Positions 49,966-59,435 of a DNA stretch of 64,000 bases are shown here, one piece after another. The notes beneath the pieces are model-generated. The model was not told the DNA's origin, searched no databases, and was given only the letters and a program-made list of their open reading frames with translations. Each line of letters starts with the position of its first letter. Within the stretch, counting starts at the first letter, position 1. Location: assembly GCF_900116515.1 (NCBI RefSeq), contig NZ_FPBA01000007.1, positions 62,001 to 126,000 on the forward strand. The letters are read 5' to 3'. The position numbers were made by a program, and so were the translations under genes. Origin of the DNA: Geodermatophilus amargosae. Its GTDB lineage: Bacteria > Actinomycetota > Actinomycetes > Mycobacteriales > Geodermatophilaceae.

Positions 49966-51578
49966 TCAGATCTCCTCACCGCCGTGGCCGTGGTCGTGGT
50001 CGTGGTCCGGCGAGAGCCCGCCGCCGCCGGCCTTCTGCTCCGGGGTCACCCGGAACTGGCGGTCGGTCGGGTCCTCCTGGAAGGTGCCGCCCGGCACCGG
50101 CCGGCCCTGGACGCCGTTGACCCGCGAGGTGTCGTAGGACAGCGTCAGCACGGCGTACGCGATGGCGTCGGAGTTCGTCTCGAGCGCCTTCGGGTCGACG
50201 TTGCCGATCGTGTCCCCGGCCTGGTGGTAGTTCGGGTCGTAGGCGACGCCGGCGGTACCGCCGTACAGCGGCACCTGGTACGGCTGCTTGAGCACCTCGG
50301 CGCCGGTGAACAGGCCACCGGAGGGGATGTCGGCCTCGATGAACGCCTGGTAGTCGCTGCGGCCGCTGAACTCGCTGCCCTCGTACCACAGGCCCTGCGC
50401 CTCGAAGTAGTCCTCGAGGACGTACTCGATCTGGTCGGACCCGTCGGGCACCGCGACGGGGGCGGTGAAGTCCGACTGGTCGCCGTCGTAGATGAACCGC
50501 GCGAAGTTCGGCGAGCCGACCATGTCGAAGTTCAGGTACAGCCCGATCCGGTCCCGCTCCGACTGGGGCAGGTCGGCGACGTAGTGCTCGGAGCCGAGCA
50601 GTCCGAGCTCCTCGGCACCCCACCAGGCGAACCGGACGGTGTTGGCCGGCTTCACCTCGGCGATGTTCTCGGCGACCTCGAGGATCGCGGCACTGCCCGA
50701 GCCGTTGTCGTTGATGCCCGGTCCCGCGAGGACGGAGTCGAGGTGCGCGCCTGCCATGACCACGTTGCCGGACGTCCGGCCCGGCAGTTCGGCGATGACG
50801 TTGTAGGTGGTGCGTGTCTCGCTGGTCGAGTCGACGGCGAGGTCGACGGTGGTGCCGGCCGCCGCCAGTTCCTGTCCGAGGGCCGTCGGGACGCCGATGA
50901 CCGGGATGCGGGTGCCGGGGGCACCCAGGGTGCCGTTGAGCGGCCCTGCGGTGTTGTTGGAGACGATGACCGCGCCGGCGCCGGCGGTCTGGGCGTTCTG
51001 CGCCTTCACGGCGAAGGCGCAGCCGCCCCGCTGCACCAGGGCCACCGATCCGGCCGGGAAGCCGGCGAAGTCGGAGGTCTCGCAGCCGCTGCCGAGGCCG
51101 GTGGCGGCGAGGTCGACTGCGGTGACGGCGCCGTTGTCGACCGTCCCGGGGCCGGTGTAGGTCATGGGGGTGAAGTCGGCAGGCGTGTAGGTCGTCGCCG
51201 TGGGCGTGACGCGGCTGAACGAGCTGCTGCGCAGCTGGAAGAACGGGAACTGGAAGGCCTGCCTGGTCACCTGGTAGCCGGCTGCCTCGAGCCGCTGCTC
51301 CACGTAGGCGACCGAGGCGTCGTACCCCGGCGTGCCCGAGGCGCGGTTGCCCCCGTTGGCGTCGGCGATGCCCTGGAGGGCCTCCAGGTGGTCGGTGACG
51401 CCTCGAGCGTCACGCACTCGGTCAGCTTCGCCACGGTGTTGTTGGTGCGCTGGTCGCAGCCGTTGCCGCCGGCGGCCCCGGCGGGCAGCGCGGCGACCAC
51501 GCTCCCGGCGAGCGCCAGCACGCCGGCGGTGCCGGCCACCGCGATGCGTGATCGCCGGAACGGGTGGGTCTGGGTCAT
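49966..51578 (-). pseudogene. Secreted M28-family aminopeptidase with PA domain, -1 frameshift near its N-terminus
   Basis: ATG 51578 begins a signal peptide (AVAGTAGVLALAGSVVAALPAGAAGG). The reading to KLTECVTLE matches secreted actinobacterial aminopeptidases, then leaves the frame at 51401-51402, where the remaining ~475 residues continue one base earlier (GVTDHLEALQGIADANGG). One more C (plus strand) restores a single protein of ~537 residues. A PA insert (residues ~140-230) and all M28 zinc ligands are visible: GAHLDS, INDNGSG, AEELGLLGS, FDMVGS, YHQAGDTI. The C-terminus is His/Asp-rich. It is either a disrupted gene or a homopolymer error; the catalytic domain is unbroken. Confidence 0.8.
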
Positions 51579-51638
51579 GGACGTCTTCCCCTCGAACGTC
51601 AGCCGTGGGCTCCGTTGCTCACGAGGGGTAACCCTGTC

Positions 51639-51671
51639 AATACAGTCAGGGGGGACGTCAAGCCCTGTATT
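51639..51671. promoter_or_regulatory. Inverted repeat AATACAG-N19-CTGTATT upstream of the M28 gene
   Basis: The arms at 51639-51645 and 51665-51671 sit 60-90 bp upstream of the M28 start in the most AT-rich part of the area. It may be an operator or part of the promoter; no regulator is recognised. Confidence 0.35.
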
Positions 51672-51732
51672 CTTTCGGCCCATGGTGTAACGGGCCGGAA
51701 GAAGTCGTGAGCCGGGCGTAGGGTCGTGGTCG

Positions 51733-51806
51733 TGCCCCCGGTGGGGTTCGAACCCACACTGTGACCCTTTTAAGGGGCCTGCCTCTGCCGGTTGGGCCAC
51801 GGGGGC
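51733..51806 (-). tRNA. tRNA with UAA anticodon (nominally Leu) and short variable loop
   Basis: The 74-nt gene folds as a standard cloverleaf: 7-bp acceptor GCCCCCG/CGGGGGC with discriminator A, a 3-bp D stem, anticodon stem GGCCC/GGGTC (one G-T pair) with loop CTTAAAA, a 5-nt variable loop, and T arm GTGGG-TTCGAAC-CCCAC. No CCA is encoded. Anticodon UAA would read the codon UUA. Leucine tRNAs normally carry a long variable arm (class II), which is missing here, so the charged amino acid is uncertain. It lies between the M28 and NADH dehydrogenase genes. Confidence 0.85.
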
Positions 51807-51842
51807 GGTCCACGCCGTCCGTCCGGACGGACGGCGTGGCGG

Positions 51843-53225
51843 TCAGCGCGCCTGCGCGCGGTCGGCCGGCGAGGGCGCCGGCATCTGACCGGTCCCGCCG
51901 GAGGTCGCCGCGGTGACGAACTCCCGGCGCGGGTCCTGAAGCTGGCCGAGCGCGACGACCTCCCGCCGGAACAGCGAGGCCAGCGTCCAGTCGGCGACCA
52001 CCCGGGCCTTGCGGTTGAACGTCGGCACCCGGCTGACGTGGTAGCTGCGGTGCATGAACCAGGCCGGCCAGCCCTTGAGCTTGACCCCGTAGACCTGCGC
52101 GACGCCCTCGTGCAGGCCGAGGCTGGCCACCGACCCGGCATAGGCGTGCCGGTAGGGCCGCGGCTGCTCGCCGTGCAGCGTCGCCGCCACGTTGTCGGCC
52201 AGCCGCTTGGCCTGCCGGACGGCGTGCTGGGCGTTGGGCGCGGTGGTGGCCCCCGGCTCGCTCTTGGTGAGGTCGGGGACGGCGGCGAGGTCGCCGGCGG
52301 CCCAGGCGTCCTCGAGCCCGCTGACCTGCAGCGTCGGCTCGCAGCGCACCCGGCCCCGCTCGTCCAGGGGCAGGTCGGTCGAGGCCAGCAGCGGGTTGGG
52401 CTTGGTGCCGGCGGTCCACACGAGGGTGTCGCTGGCGAACTCCCCGCCGTCGGAGAGGCGGACGACGCCGTCGGCGACCGACTCCAGGCGCGTGTTGAGC
52501 CGCACGTCCATGCCGCGCGCGGTGAGCTGCTTGACCGTCCAGGCGGCCATGTCCAGGTCGACCTCGGGCAGGATCCGGCCGGTGGCCTCGACCAGCACCC
52601 AGCGCATGTCGCTGGGCGACAGCCGCGGGTAGTAGTGGGTGACGGCGTAGCGGGCCATGTCCTCGAGCTCGGCGAAGGCCTCGATGCCGGCGTAGCCGCC
52701 GCCGACGAAGGTGAAGGTCAGGGCACGCTGCCGGACGAGGGGGTCGTCGGTGGAGGCGGCGGCGTCGAGCCGGGCGAGGACGTGGTTGCGCAGGTAGATG
52801 GCCTCCCCCACGGTCTTGAAGCCGATGCCGTGCTCGGCCAGGCCCGGGATGGGCAGCGTGCGGGCCACCGACCCCGCCGCCATCACCAGCACGTCGTAGG
52901 ACAGCTCGTACGGGTCGCCCTCGGCCGGCAGCACCCGCGCCCGCCGGTCGGCGTGCGACAGCCCGACGACGGCGCCCGTGACCACCCGGCAGCGGGGCAG
53001 CGTGCGGCGCAGCGGGACGACGACGTGCCGCGGCTCCACCGAGCCGGCCGCGGCCTCGGGCAGGAACGGCTGGTAGGTCATGTGCGGCTGCGGGTCGACG
53101 ACGACGATCTCGGCGCGCCCCCGGGACAGCTTCCGCTGCAGCCGCAGCGCGGTGTAGAGGCCGACGTACCCGCCGCCGACGACCAGCACCACCGGACGGG
53201 ACCCCAGATCCGGACGAGACGACAT
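51843..53225 (-). CDS. ndh: Type II NADH dehydrogenase (NDH-2)
   Basis: NDH-2 passes electrons from NADH to menaquinone without pumping protons. The 460-residue product has the FAD motif VLVVGGGYVGLYTALRL, the NADH motif TFTFVGGGYAGIEAFAELEDMA and the FAD-ribose motif AWAAGDLAAVPD. The C-terminal ~100 residues hold an amphipathic membrane-binding segment (GWPAWFMHRSYHVSRVPTFNRK). Actinobacterial NDH-2 is the closest family. A single gene. Confidence 0.93.
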   Translation of the reverse strand: MSSRPDLGSRPVVLVVGGGYVGLYTALRLQRKLSRGRAEIVVVDPQPHMTYQPFLPEAAAGSVEPRHVVVPLRRTLPRCRVVTGAVVGLSHADRRARVLPAEGDPYELSYDVLVMAAGSVARTLPIPGLAEHGIGFKTVGEAIYLRNHVLARLDAAASTDDPLVRQRALTFTFVGGGYAGIEAFAELEDMARYAVTHYYPRLSPSDMRWVLVEATGRILPEVDLDMAAWTVKQLTARGMDVRLNTRLESVADGVVRLSDGGEFASDTLVWTAGTKPNPLLASTDLPLDERGRVRCEPTLQVSGLEDAWAAGDLAAVPDLTKSEPGATTAPNAQHAVRQAKRLADNVAATLHGEQPRPYRHAYAGSVASLGLHEGVAQVYGVKLKGWPAWFMHRSYHVSRVPTFNRKARVVADWTLASLFRREVVALGQLQDPRREFVTAATSGGTGQMPAPSPADRAQAR

Positions 53226-53276
53226 GGGCCCACCCTAGGGGCGCCCGCCCCGGCCGCGACCCGGCCGCGACCCGGC

Positions 53277-54098
53277 TCAGCCGGGGCCGGCGAGCTCCGT
53301 GGCCCGGGACAGCACGGCGTCGAGCATCGGCTCGGTCAGCCGGCCGGTGAAGGTGTTCTGCTGGCTCACGTGGTAGCTGCCCAGCAGGGTCAGCGGCCCG
53401 CGCGGGCCCTCCAGCGTCACCTCCACGCCGTGCCCGAAGGCCGGCCGCGGCCGGGGCAACGGGTACCCGGCCCCGGCGAGCACGGGCCACAGCGCCGTCC
53501 AGCCGAACCCGCCGAGGACGACGACCACCCGCAGGTCCGGCAGCAGCGCCAGCTCGCGGGCCAGCCAGGGCGAGCAGGTGTCGCGCTCGGCCGGCGTGGG
53601 CGCGTTGTCGGGAGGCGCGCACCGGACCGCGGCGGCCACCCGCACGCCGGTCGGCTCGAGGCCGTCCCCGACGTGCGTCGACGTCGGCTGGTTGGTCAGG
53701 CCCGCCCGCCACAGCGCCGCGAAGATCCAGTCCCCGCTCCGGTCGCCGGTGAAGACCCGGCCGGTGCGGTTGCCGCCGTGCGCGGCCGGCGCCAGCCCGA
53801 CGACGGCGATCCGCGCGGAGGCGGGACCGAGGCCCGGCACCGGGCGGCCCCAGTAGTCCTCGTCGCGGAAGGACGCGCGCTTGACCCGGGCGACCTCCTC
53901 GCGCCAGGTGACCAGCCGCGGGCAGGCACGGCAGCCGGAGATCCGGGCATCGAGGACGGCGAGGTCGCGGGCCCCGCGGGCGGAGCGGGCGACCCCCGCC
54001 GGCGTCCGCGTGACCGGGAACCCCTGCGCGTCGACCGCCACCGGCCCAGTGGACCACCCCGCGCCGGCGCGGCTCCCGGGTGGGGTGCGCCCGGTCAT
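53277..54098 (-). CDS. Family 5 uracil-DNA glycosylase (UdgB)
   Basis: The enzyme removes uracil and hypoxanthine from DNA. The 273-residue product has the iron-sulfur cysteines CRAC (Cys56, Cys59) plus CAPP and CSPW, motif A GLAPAAHGGNRTGRVFTGDRSGDW and the late motif YHVSQQNTFTGRLT. The Asp of family 4 motif A is replaced by Ala (APAAHG), as is typical for family 5. The start is taken as ATG 54098, with an extra ~25 residues before the conserved core. High-GC bacteria depend on such repair of cytosine deamination. Confidence 0.92.
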   Translation of the reverse strand: MTGRTPPGSRAGAGWSTGPVAVDAQGFPVTRTPAGVARSARGARDLAVLDARISGCRACPRLVTWREEVARVKRASFRDEDYWGRPVPGLGPASARIAVVGLAPAAHGGNRTGRVFTGDRSGDWIFAALWRAGLTNQPTSTHVGDGLEPTGVRVAAAVRCAPPDNAPTPAERDTCSPWLARELALLPDLRVVVVLGGFGWTALWPVLAGAGYPLPRPRPAFGHGVEVTLEGPRGPLTLLGSYHVSQQNTFTGRLTEPMLDAVLSRATELAGPG

Positions 54099-54205
54099 CT
54101 CCCCCTTCGGAGGGTCGGCGCCGGCTGATCCGGTCCCTACGCTCGCTGTCGTCAGCGACCCGGCCGGACGGCGGGAGGCGCCGGGCGGAGAAGGGGTGGA
54201 GACCG

Positions 54206-55429
54206 GTGAGTGCAGCGGTGGGAGCGTCCAGGAGCGGGCCCGGCCTCGCGGCCGGACGCGGGACCCCGCCCGCGCCGGTGCCGCCGCCCCCGGGCCGGCC
54301 GCGCACGGCGGTGGTCTCCGGGCACGCCGACCTCGACGCCCTGGCCGGGGCCTGGGACCACCTGTGGCGCCGCGTCCCGGGCGCGACCGCCTTCCAGACC
54401 CACGCGTGGAGCAGCGCCTGGGCCCGCGCGTACGTGCCGGCCGCGCGGCTCGCCGTCGTCACCGTGTGGGACGGCGACACGCTCGTCGCGGCAGCGCCGC
54501 TGCACCGGGTGCGCCGCGGTCCCGTCACGGCCCTGGTACCCCTCGGTGGCCCGCTGAGCGACTCGACCGACGTCCTGGTCGACCCGCAGGTGCCCGACGC
54601 CGGGGCGCGGCTCACCGACGCGCTGCTGCAGGTCCCCGGGTGGCGGGTCCTCGACCTGCCCGAGGTGCTGCCCGGCTCCGCCGCGGAGACCTGGGCGCCG
54701 GGGTGGCCGGGCCGGGTCCGCCGCACACCCTCCTCGCTGAACCTGCAGCTGCCGGTGCTGCCGCAGGCCGAGGTCCTCGCGCGGGTCCCCGCCCGGACGG
54801 CGGGGACGCTGCGCCGCAAGCTCAGGAAGGTCGACAAGGCCGGCATCGAGCGCACCGAGCTGACCCCCGACGCCGTGCCGGACGCCGTCCCCGCACTCAT
54901 CCGGCTGCACGAGGCCCAGTGGGCGGGCCGGCGGGGCAACCCCGAGCACCTCACCGCGCGGTTCCGCACCTTCCTGACCGAGTCCCTGGTGCCGATGGTC
55001 GAGCGCGGCCAGGCGGTCGTGGTGGAGTACCGGCTCGACGGCCGGCTGGTGGCCAGCGAGGTCGACCTCGTCGGTCACCGGCAGCTGGCCTACTACCTCG
55101 CCGGGATCGACCCCTCGCTGCGCTCGCACATCGACACCTCGGTGCTGCTGGTGAGCGGCGCCCTCGACCTGGCCCGCCGGCTCGGGCTGGTGGAGTACTC
55201 CTTCCTGCGGGGGGACGAGGACTACAAGCTGCGCTGGCGTCCGGACCACGTGACCGCCGAGCGGGTGCTGCTCGCGCGGCCCGGCCTACTGGGGTCGGGC
55301 GGCCACCTCCCCGTGACCGCCGCCGCCTCCGCCGTCATGTCCCTCGCCCGGCGGCTGCTGGCCGGCCGCGCGCGGGAGGTGGCCCGGGCCGTCATGCACC
55401 GCGTCCGGCAGGCGCGGGCGAGCGGGTAG
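54206..55429 (+). CDS. CelD/BcsL-type GNAT acetyltransferase
   Basis: From GTG 54206 the product has 407 residues. It has the double-GNAT layout of CelD/BioF2-like proteins: a first half with LAGAWDHLWRRVPGATAFQTHAWSSAWA, and a second with LRRKLRKVDKAGIERTEL, ALIRLHEAQWAGRRGNPEHLTA and a final LGLVEYSFLRGDEDYKLRW. Relatives take part in cellulose and capsule synthesis or aminoacyl transfer. No polysaccharide genes adjoin, so the role is open. Confidence 0.85.
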   Translation: MSAAVGASRSGPGLAAGRGTPPAPVPPPPGRPRTAVVSGHADLDALAGAWDHLWRRVPGATAFQTHAWSSAWARAYVPAARLAVVTVWDGDTLVAAAPLHRVRRGPVTALVPLGGPLSDSTDVLVDPQVPDAGARLTDALLQVPGWRVLDLPEVLPGSAAETWAPGWPGRVRRTPSSLNLQLPVLPQAEVLARVPARTAGTLRRKLRKVDKAGIERTELTPDAVPDAVPALIRLHEAQWAGRRGNPEHLTARFRTFLTESLVPMVERGQAVVVEYRLDGRLVASEVDLVGHRQLAYYLAGIDPSLRSHIDTSVLLVSGALDLARRLGLVEYSFLRGDEDYKLRWRPDHVTAERVLLARPGLLGSGGHLPVTAAASAVMSLARRLLAGRAREVARAVMHRVRQARASG

Positions 55430-55497
55430 CCACCCCGACCATGCGGGTCCACCGCCGGGGACGCGCGGCCCGCGCGAGCGCCAGGCATGATCACCCC

Positions 55498-55791
55498 ATG
55501 GCCCGCACGCAGAAGCCGCCGCTGACCTGGAAGCTGCTGGGGACCGGCTCCGCCACCCTGTCCGGCATCGCCGCCCGCAAGCTCACCGACGCGGCCTGGT
55601 ACGCGGCCCGCGGCAAGACCCCGCCGAAGAACCCCGCCGCACCGGGCGTCTCCTGGCCCGAGGCGCTGGCCTGGGCCGCGTTCTCCGGGCTCACGGTCGC
55701 CGGTGGCCGGCTGCTCGCCGCCCGCGGGGCGGCGGCGGCCTACCAGTCGTTGACCGGCAAGCTCCCGCCCGGGATCAACGAGGCCAGCTGA
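55498..55791 (+). CDS. DUF4235 family membrane protein
   Basis: The 97-residue product contains KLLGTGSATLSGIAARKLTDAAW and a second hydrophobic segment WPEALAWAAFSGLTVAGGRLLAARGAAAAYQ, the conserved parts of the actinobacterial DUF4235 family. Two short membrane segments are likely. The function is unknown. ATG 55498 is chosen by family length. Confidence 0.82.
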   Translation: MARTQKPPLTWKLLGTGSATLSGIAARKLTDAAWYAARGKTPPKNPAAPGVSWPEALAWAAFSGLTVAGGRLLAARGAAAAYQSLTGKLPPGINEAS

Positions 55792-55816
55792 GACGGCGGA
55801 GCACGAACGGCCCCTC

Positions 55817-55871
55817 GGCCCCCTTCCGGGTCCCGCCCCGAGCTCGCGAGGGGTGAGGAGGAAGGGGGTCC
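55817..55871 (-). terminator. Long hairpin with GAGCTCGCGAGGGG core after ppx
   Basis: GGCCCCCTTCC at 55817-55827 pairs, with one bulge, with GGAAGGGGGTCC at 55860-55871. The inner part is CCCCGAGCTCGCGAGGGG. It directly abuts the ppx stop (55873). Related elements abut the stops at 29078 and 57394. Confidence 0.6.
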
Positions 55872-55872
55872 T

Positions 55873-56823
55873 TCACCCGCGGGCGAGACGCAGTGCGATG
55901 CCGTCGAGGATGTCGTGCTCGCTGACGACGACCTCGTCGAGCGCGAACGCGTCCATGACCACCCGCAGCACCAGCGCGCCGGCGCCGATGACGTCGACCC
56001 GGCCGGGGTGCATCACCGGGAGGGCGGCCCGCCGCGCGCGGGTGGCCGTGAGCAGCCCCGCGGTGACCGAGCGGACGGCACCCACCGGGATGCGCGAGCC
56101 GTGGATGGCCTCGGCGTCGTAGCCCGGCAGCCGCAGCGCGAGGGCGGCCACGGTGGTCACCGAGCCGGCCAGGCCCACCAGCGTGGCCGTCTCGCCCACC
56201 GGCACCGCCTCGGCCACCTCGGCCAGCGCGACCCGGATGTCGGCCTCGCTGGACCCGATCTGGTCCGGTGTCGGCGGGTCGCCGTGCAGGTGGCGCTCGG
56301 TGAGCCGCACACACCCGACGTCCACCGAGCGGGCGGCGTGCACACCGCCGGCGTCGCCGAGGACGAACTCGGTGGACCCGCCGCCGATGTCGACGACGAG
56401 GTACGGCGGGCGCGGTGGCGGGCCGCCGTGGGCGGCGGCCGCGGCGTCGAGGGACGCGGTGGCGCCGAGGAAGGACAGCCGCGCCTCCTCGTCACCCGGG
56501 ACGACGTCGGGCGGCTGGCCCAGCGTGGCCTGCACCATCGCCTCGAAGTCGGCGCGGTTGGCGGCGTCGCGGGTGGCACTGGTGGCCACCATCCGCACGG
56601 CGGTGGCGCCGAGGTCACGGGCCTGGGCGGCGTACTCGGCGAGCACGACGCGGGTGCGCTCGATCGCCTCCGGCGCCAGCCGGCCGGTGGCGTCGACGCC
56701 CTGCCCGAGCCGCACGACCTCCATCCGGCGCAGCAGGTCGGTGTGCGCGCCCTCGGGCGGCACGTCGGCGACCAGCAGGCGGATCGAGTTGGTGCCGCAG
56801 TCGACGGCGGCCACCCGCGTCAC
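55873..56823 (-). CDS. ppx: Exopolyphosphatase/guanosine pentaphosphatase (Ppx/GppA)
   Basis: The 316-residue product has the ASKHA phosphate motifs: VAAVDCGTNSIRLLVADV at the start, MVATSATRDAANRADF, LVVDIGGGSTEFVLG and VGLAGSVTT. This is the short actinobacterial Ppx form without the C-terminal HD domain. It degrades polyphosphate or pppGpp. The GTG at 56823 overlaps the DUF501 stop by 4 bp; the order DUF501-ppx behind ftsB and eno is as in mycobacteria. Confidence 0.94.
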   Translation of the reverse strand: MTRVAAVDCGTNSIRLLVADVPPEGAHTDLLRRMEVVRLGQGVDATGRLAPEAIERTRVVLAEYAAQARDLGATAVRMVATSATRDAANRADFEAMVQATLGQPPDVVPGDEEARLSFLGATASLDAAAAAHGGPPPRPPYLVVDIGGGSTEFVLGDAGGVHAARSVDVGCVRLTERHLHGDPPTPDQIGSSEADIRVALAEVAEAVPVGETATLVGLAGSVTTVAALALRLPGYDAEAIHGSRIPVGAVRSVTAGLLTATRARRAALPVMHPGRVDVIGAGALVLRVVMDAFALDEVVVSEHDILDGIALRLARG

Positions 56824-57320
56824 GACGGCTCCTCCGGCCGCACGCAGGGGCCGGCGGCCCACCACTCCCCCATCTCGGCCACCGCGCGGTCGCCGACCGG
56901 GTTGACGCCCGGCCCCGCGGCCAGCGCGTGGCCGGCGAGGGCGTGCAGGCACTTGACCCGGTCGGGCATGCCGCCGGCGGTGGCGCGGGTGGGCAGCTCG
57001 CCGAGGGCGTCGCGCTCGGCGAGGTAGGCCTCGTGCGCCGCCCCGTAGGCCGCGGCGAGGTCGGCGTCGGTGGCGAGGTCGGCCTGCCACTCGCGCATGC
57101 GGCCGGCCGACTCCAGCCGGCTGGCGGCCGCCGACGCCCGCGGGCAGGTCAGGTAGTACAGCGTCGGGAACGGCGTGCCGTCCTCCAGCCGCGGCGAGGT
57201 CTGGACGACGTCGGGCTGGCCGCACGGGCACCGGTGCGCCACCGCCCGGACCGCGCGCGGCGGCCGGCCCAGCTGCCGGCCGACGACCTCGCGCTCCTCC
57301 GGCGTGATCGGGATGTCCAC
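56820..57320 (-). CDS. DUF501 domain protein
   Basis: The 166-residue product contains REVVGRQLGRPPRAVRAVAHRCPCGQPDVVQT and FPTLYYLTCPRASAAASRLESAGRM, both diagnostic for DUF501. A CxC and later Cys/His residues (KCLHALAGHALA) suggest metal binding. The function is unknown. It is conserved between ftsB and ppx in actinobacteria, which suggests a link to growth. GTG 57320 is the family start. Confidence 0.93.
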   Translation of the reverse strand: MDIPITPEEREVVGRQLGRPPRAVRAVAHRCPCGQPDVVQTSPRLEDGTPFPTLYYLTCPRASAAASRLESAGRMREWQADLATDADLAAAYGAAHEAYLAERDALGELPTRATAGGMPDRVKCLHALAGHALAAGPGVNPVGDRAVAEMGEWWAAGPCVRPEEPS

Positions 57321-57360
57321 CCGGTGAGTCTGCGGCAACGGGCCGGCGGACCGCGCGGCC

Positions 57361-57393
57361 CCCTCCCGAGCCCGAGGGGTGAGGAGGGACCCG
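57361..57393 (-). terminator. GAGCCCGAGGGGTGAGGAGG element after ftsB
   Basis: CCCGAGCCCGAGGGGTGAGG followed by AGGGACCCG abuts the stop of the minus-strand gene. Shorter version of the elements at 29041 and 55817; CCCTC.../GAGGG arms can pair. Confidence 0.4.
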
Positions 57394-57930
57394 TCAGCCG
57401 TCGGCGTCGGCCACCGAGCCGAGCAGCTCCTCGTACCAGGGCCGCGGGGTGGCGTCGACGGCGTCGGGCAACGTGCCGGCGTCGCCCTCGGCCGCCTCCC
57501 CGTCGACCACGACGACGAGCCGGTCGCCGGGCAGCACGTAGGCCAGTCGCTCGCGGGCCTCGCGGGCGGTCCAGGCCGGGTCGGACTGGCGCTCGAGCTG
57601 CTCCTGCAGGTCGGCGATGCGCTCGTCGTAGGCGGTGCTCTCGGCCGCCAGGCGGGCGATCTCGGCACGGCCCTCCAGCCACTGCCGGACCGGACCGGCG
57701 AGGGTCAGCGACAGCAGCAGGAGCAGCCCGACGAACACGACGGCACGGCCGGTGAACAGCGGCCGGCGGGCCGTCGCGGGACGGGAGGGCGTCCGCGGCG
57801 TGCGCCGGCCGGGGCGCCGGGCGTCGGGACGGCTGCCGGCACCCGAGCGCGTCCCGGCCGGGATCGGCCGGGACGCGGCGTGCGACAGCGGGCGGCCGGT
57901 CGAGCGCCGCCGCCCCGTACCGGCGCTCAC
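57394..57930 (-). CDS. Septum formation initiator FtsB/DivIC-like protein
   Basis: The 178-residue product has a ~55-residue basic Arg/Pro/Ser cytoplasmic tail, one transmembrane helix (VVFVGLLLLLSLTLAGPV) and a coiled coil (residues ~85-115: IARLAAESTAYDERIADLQEQLERQ). It ends with DPAWTAREARERLAYVLPGDRLVVVV, the signature of the FtsB/DivIC family. It acts with FtsL and FtsQ at the septum. It sits 4 bp after eno on the same strand, as in mycobacteria (Rv1023-Rv1024). Confidence 0.92.
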   Translation of the reverse strand: MSAGTGRRRSTGRPLSHAASRPIPAGTRSGAGSRPDARRPGRRTPRTPSRPATARRPLFTGRAVVFVGLLLLLSLTLAGPVRQWLEGRAEIARLAAESTAYDERIADLQEQLERQSDPAWTAREARERLAYVLPGDRLVVVVDGEAAEGDAGTLPDAVDATPRPWYEELLGSVADADG

Positions 57931-57934
57931 CGGG

Positions 57935-59435
<1,501 letters not shown>

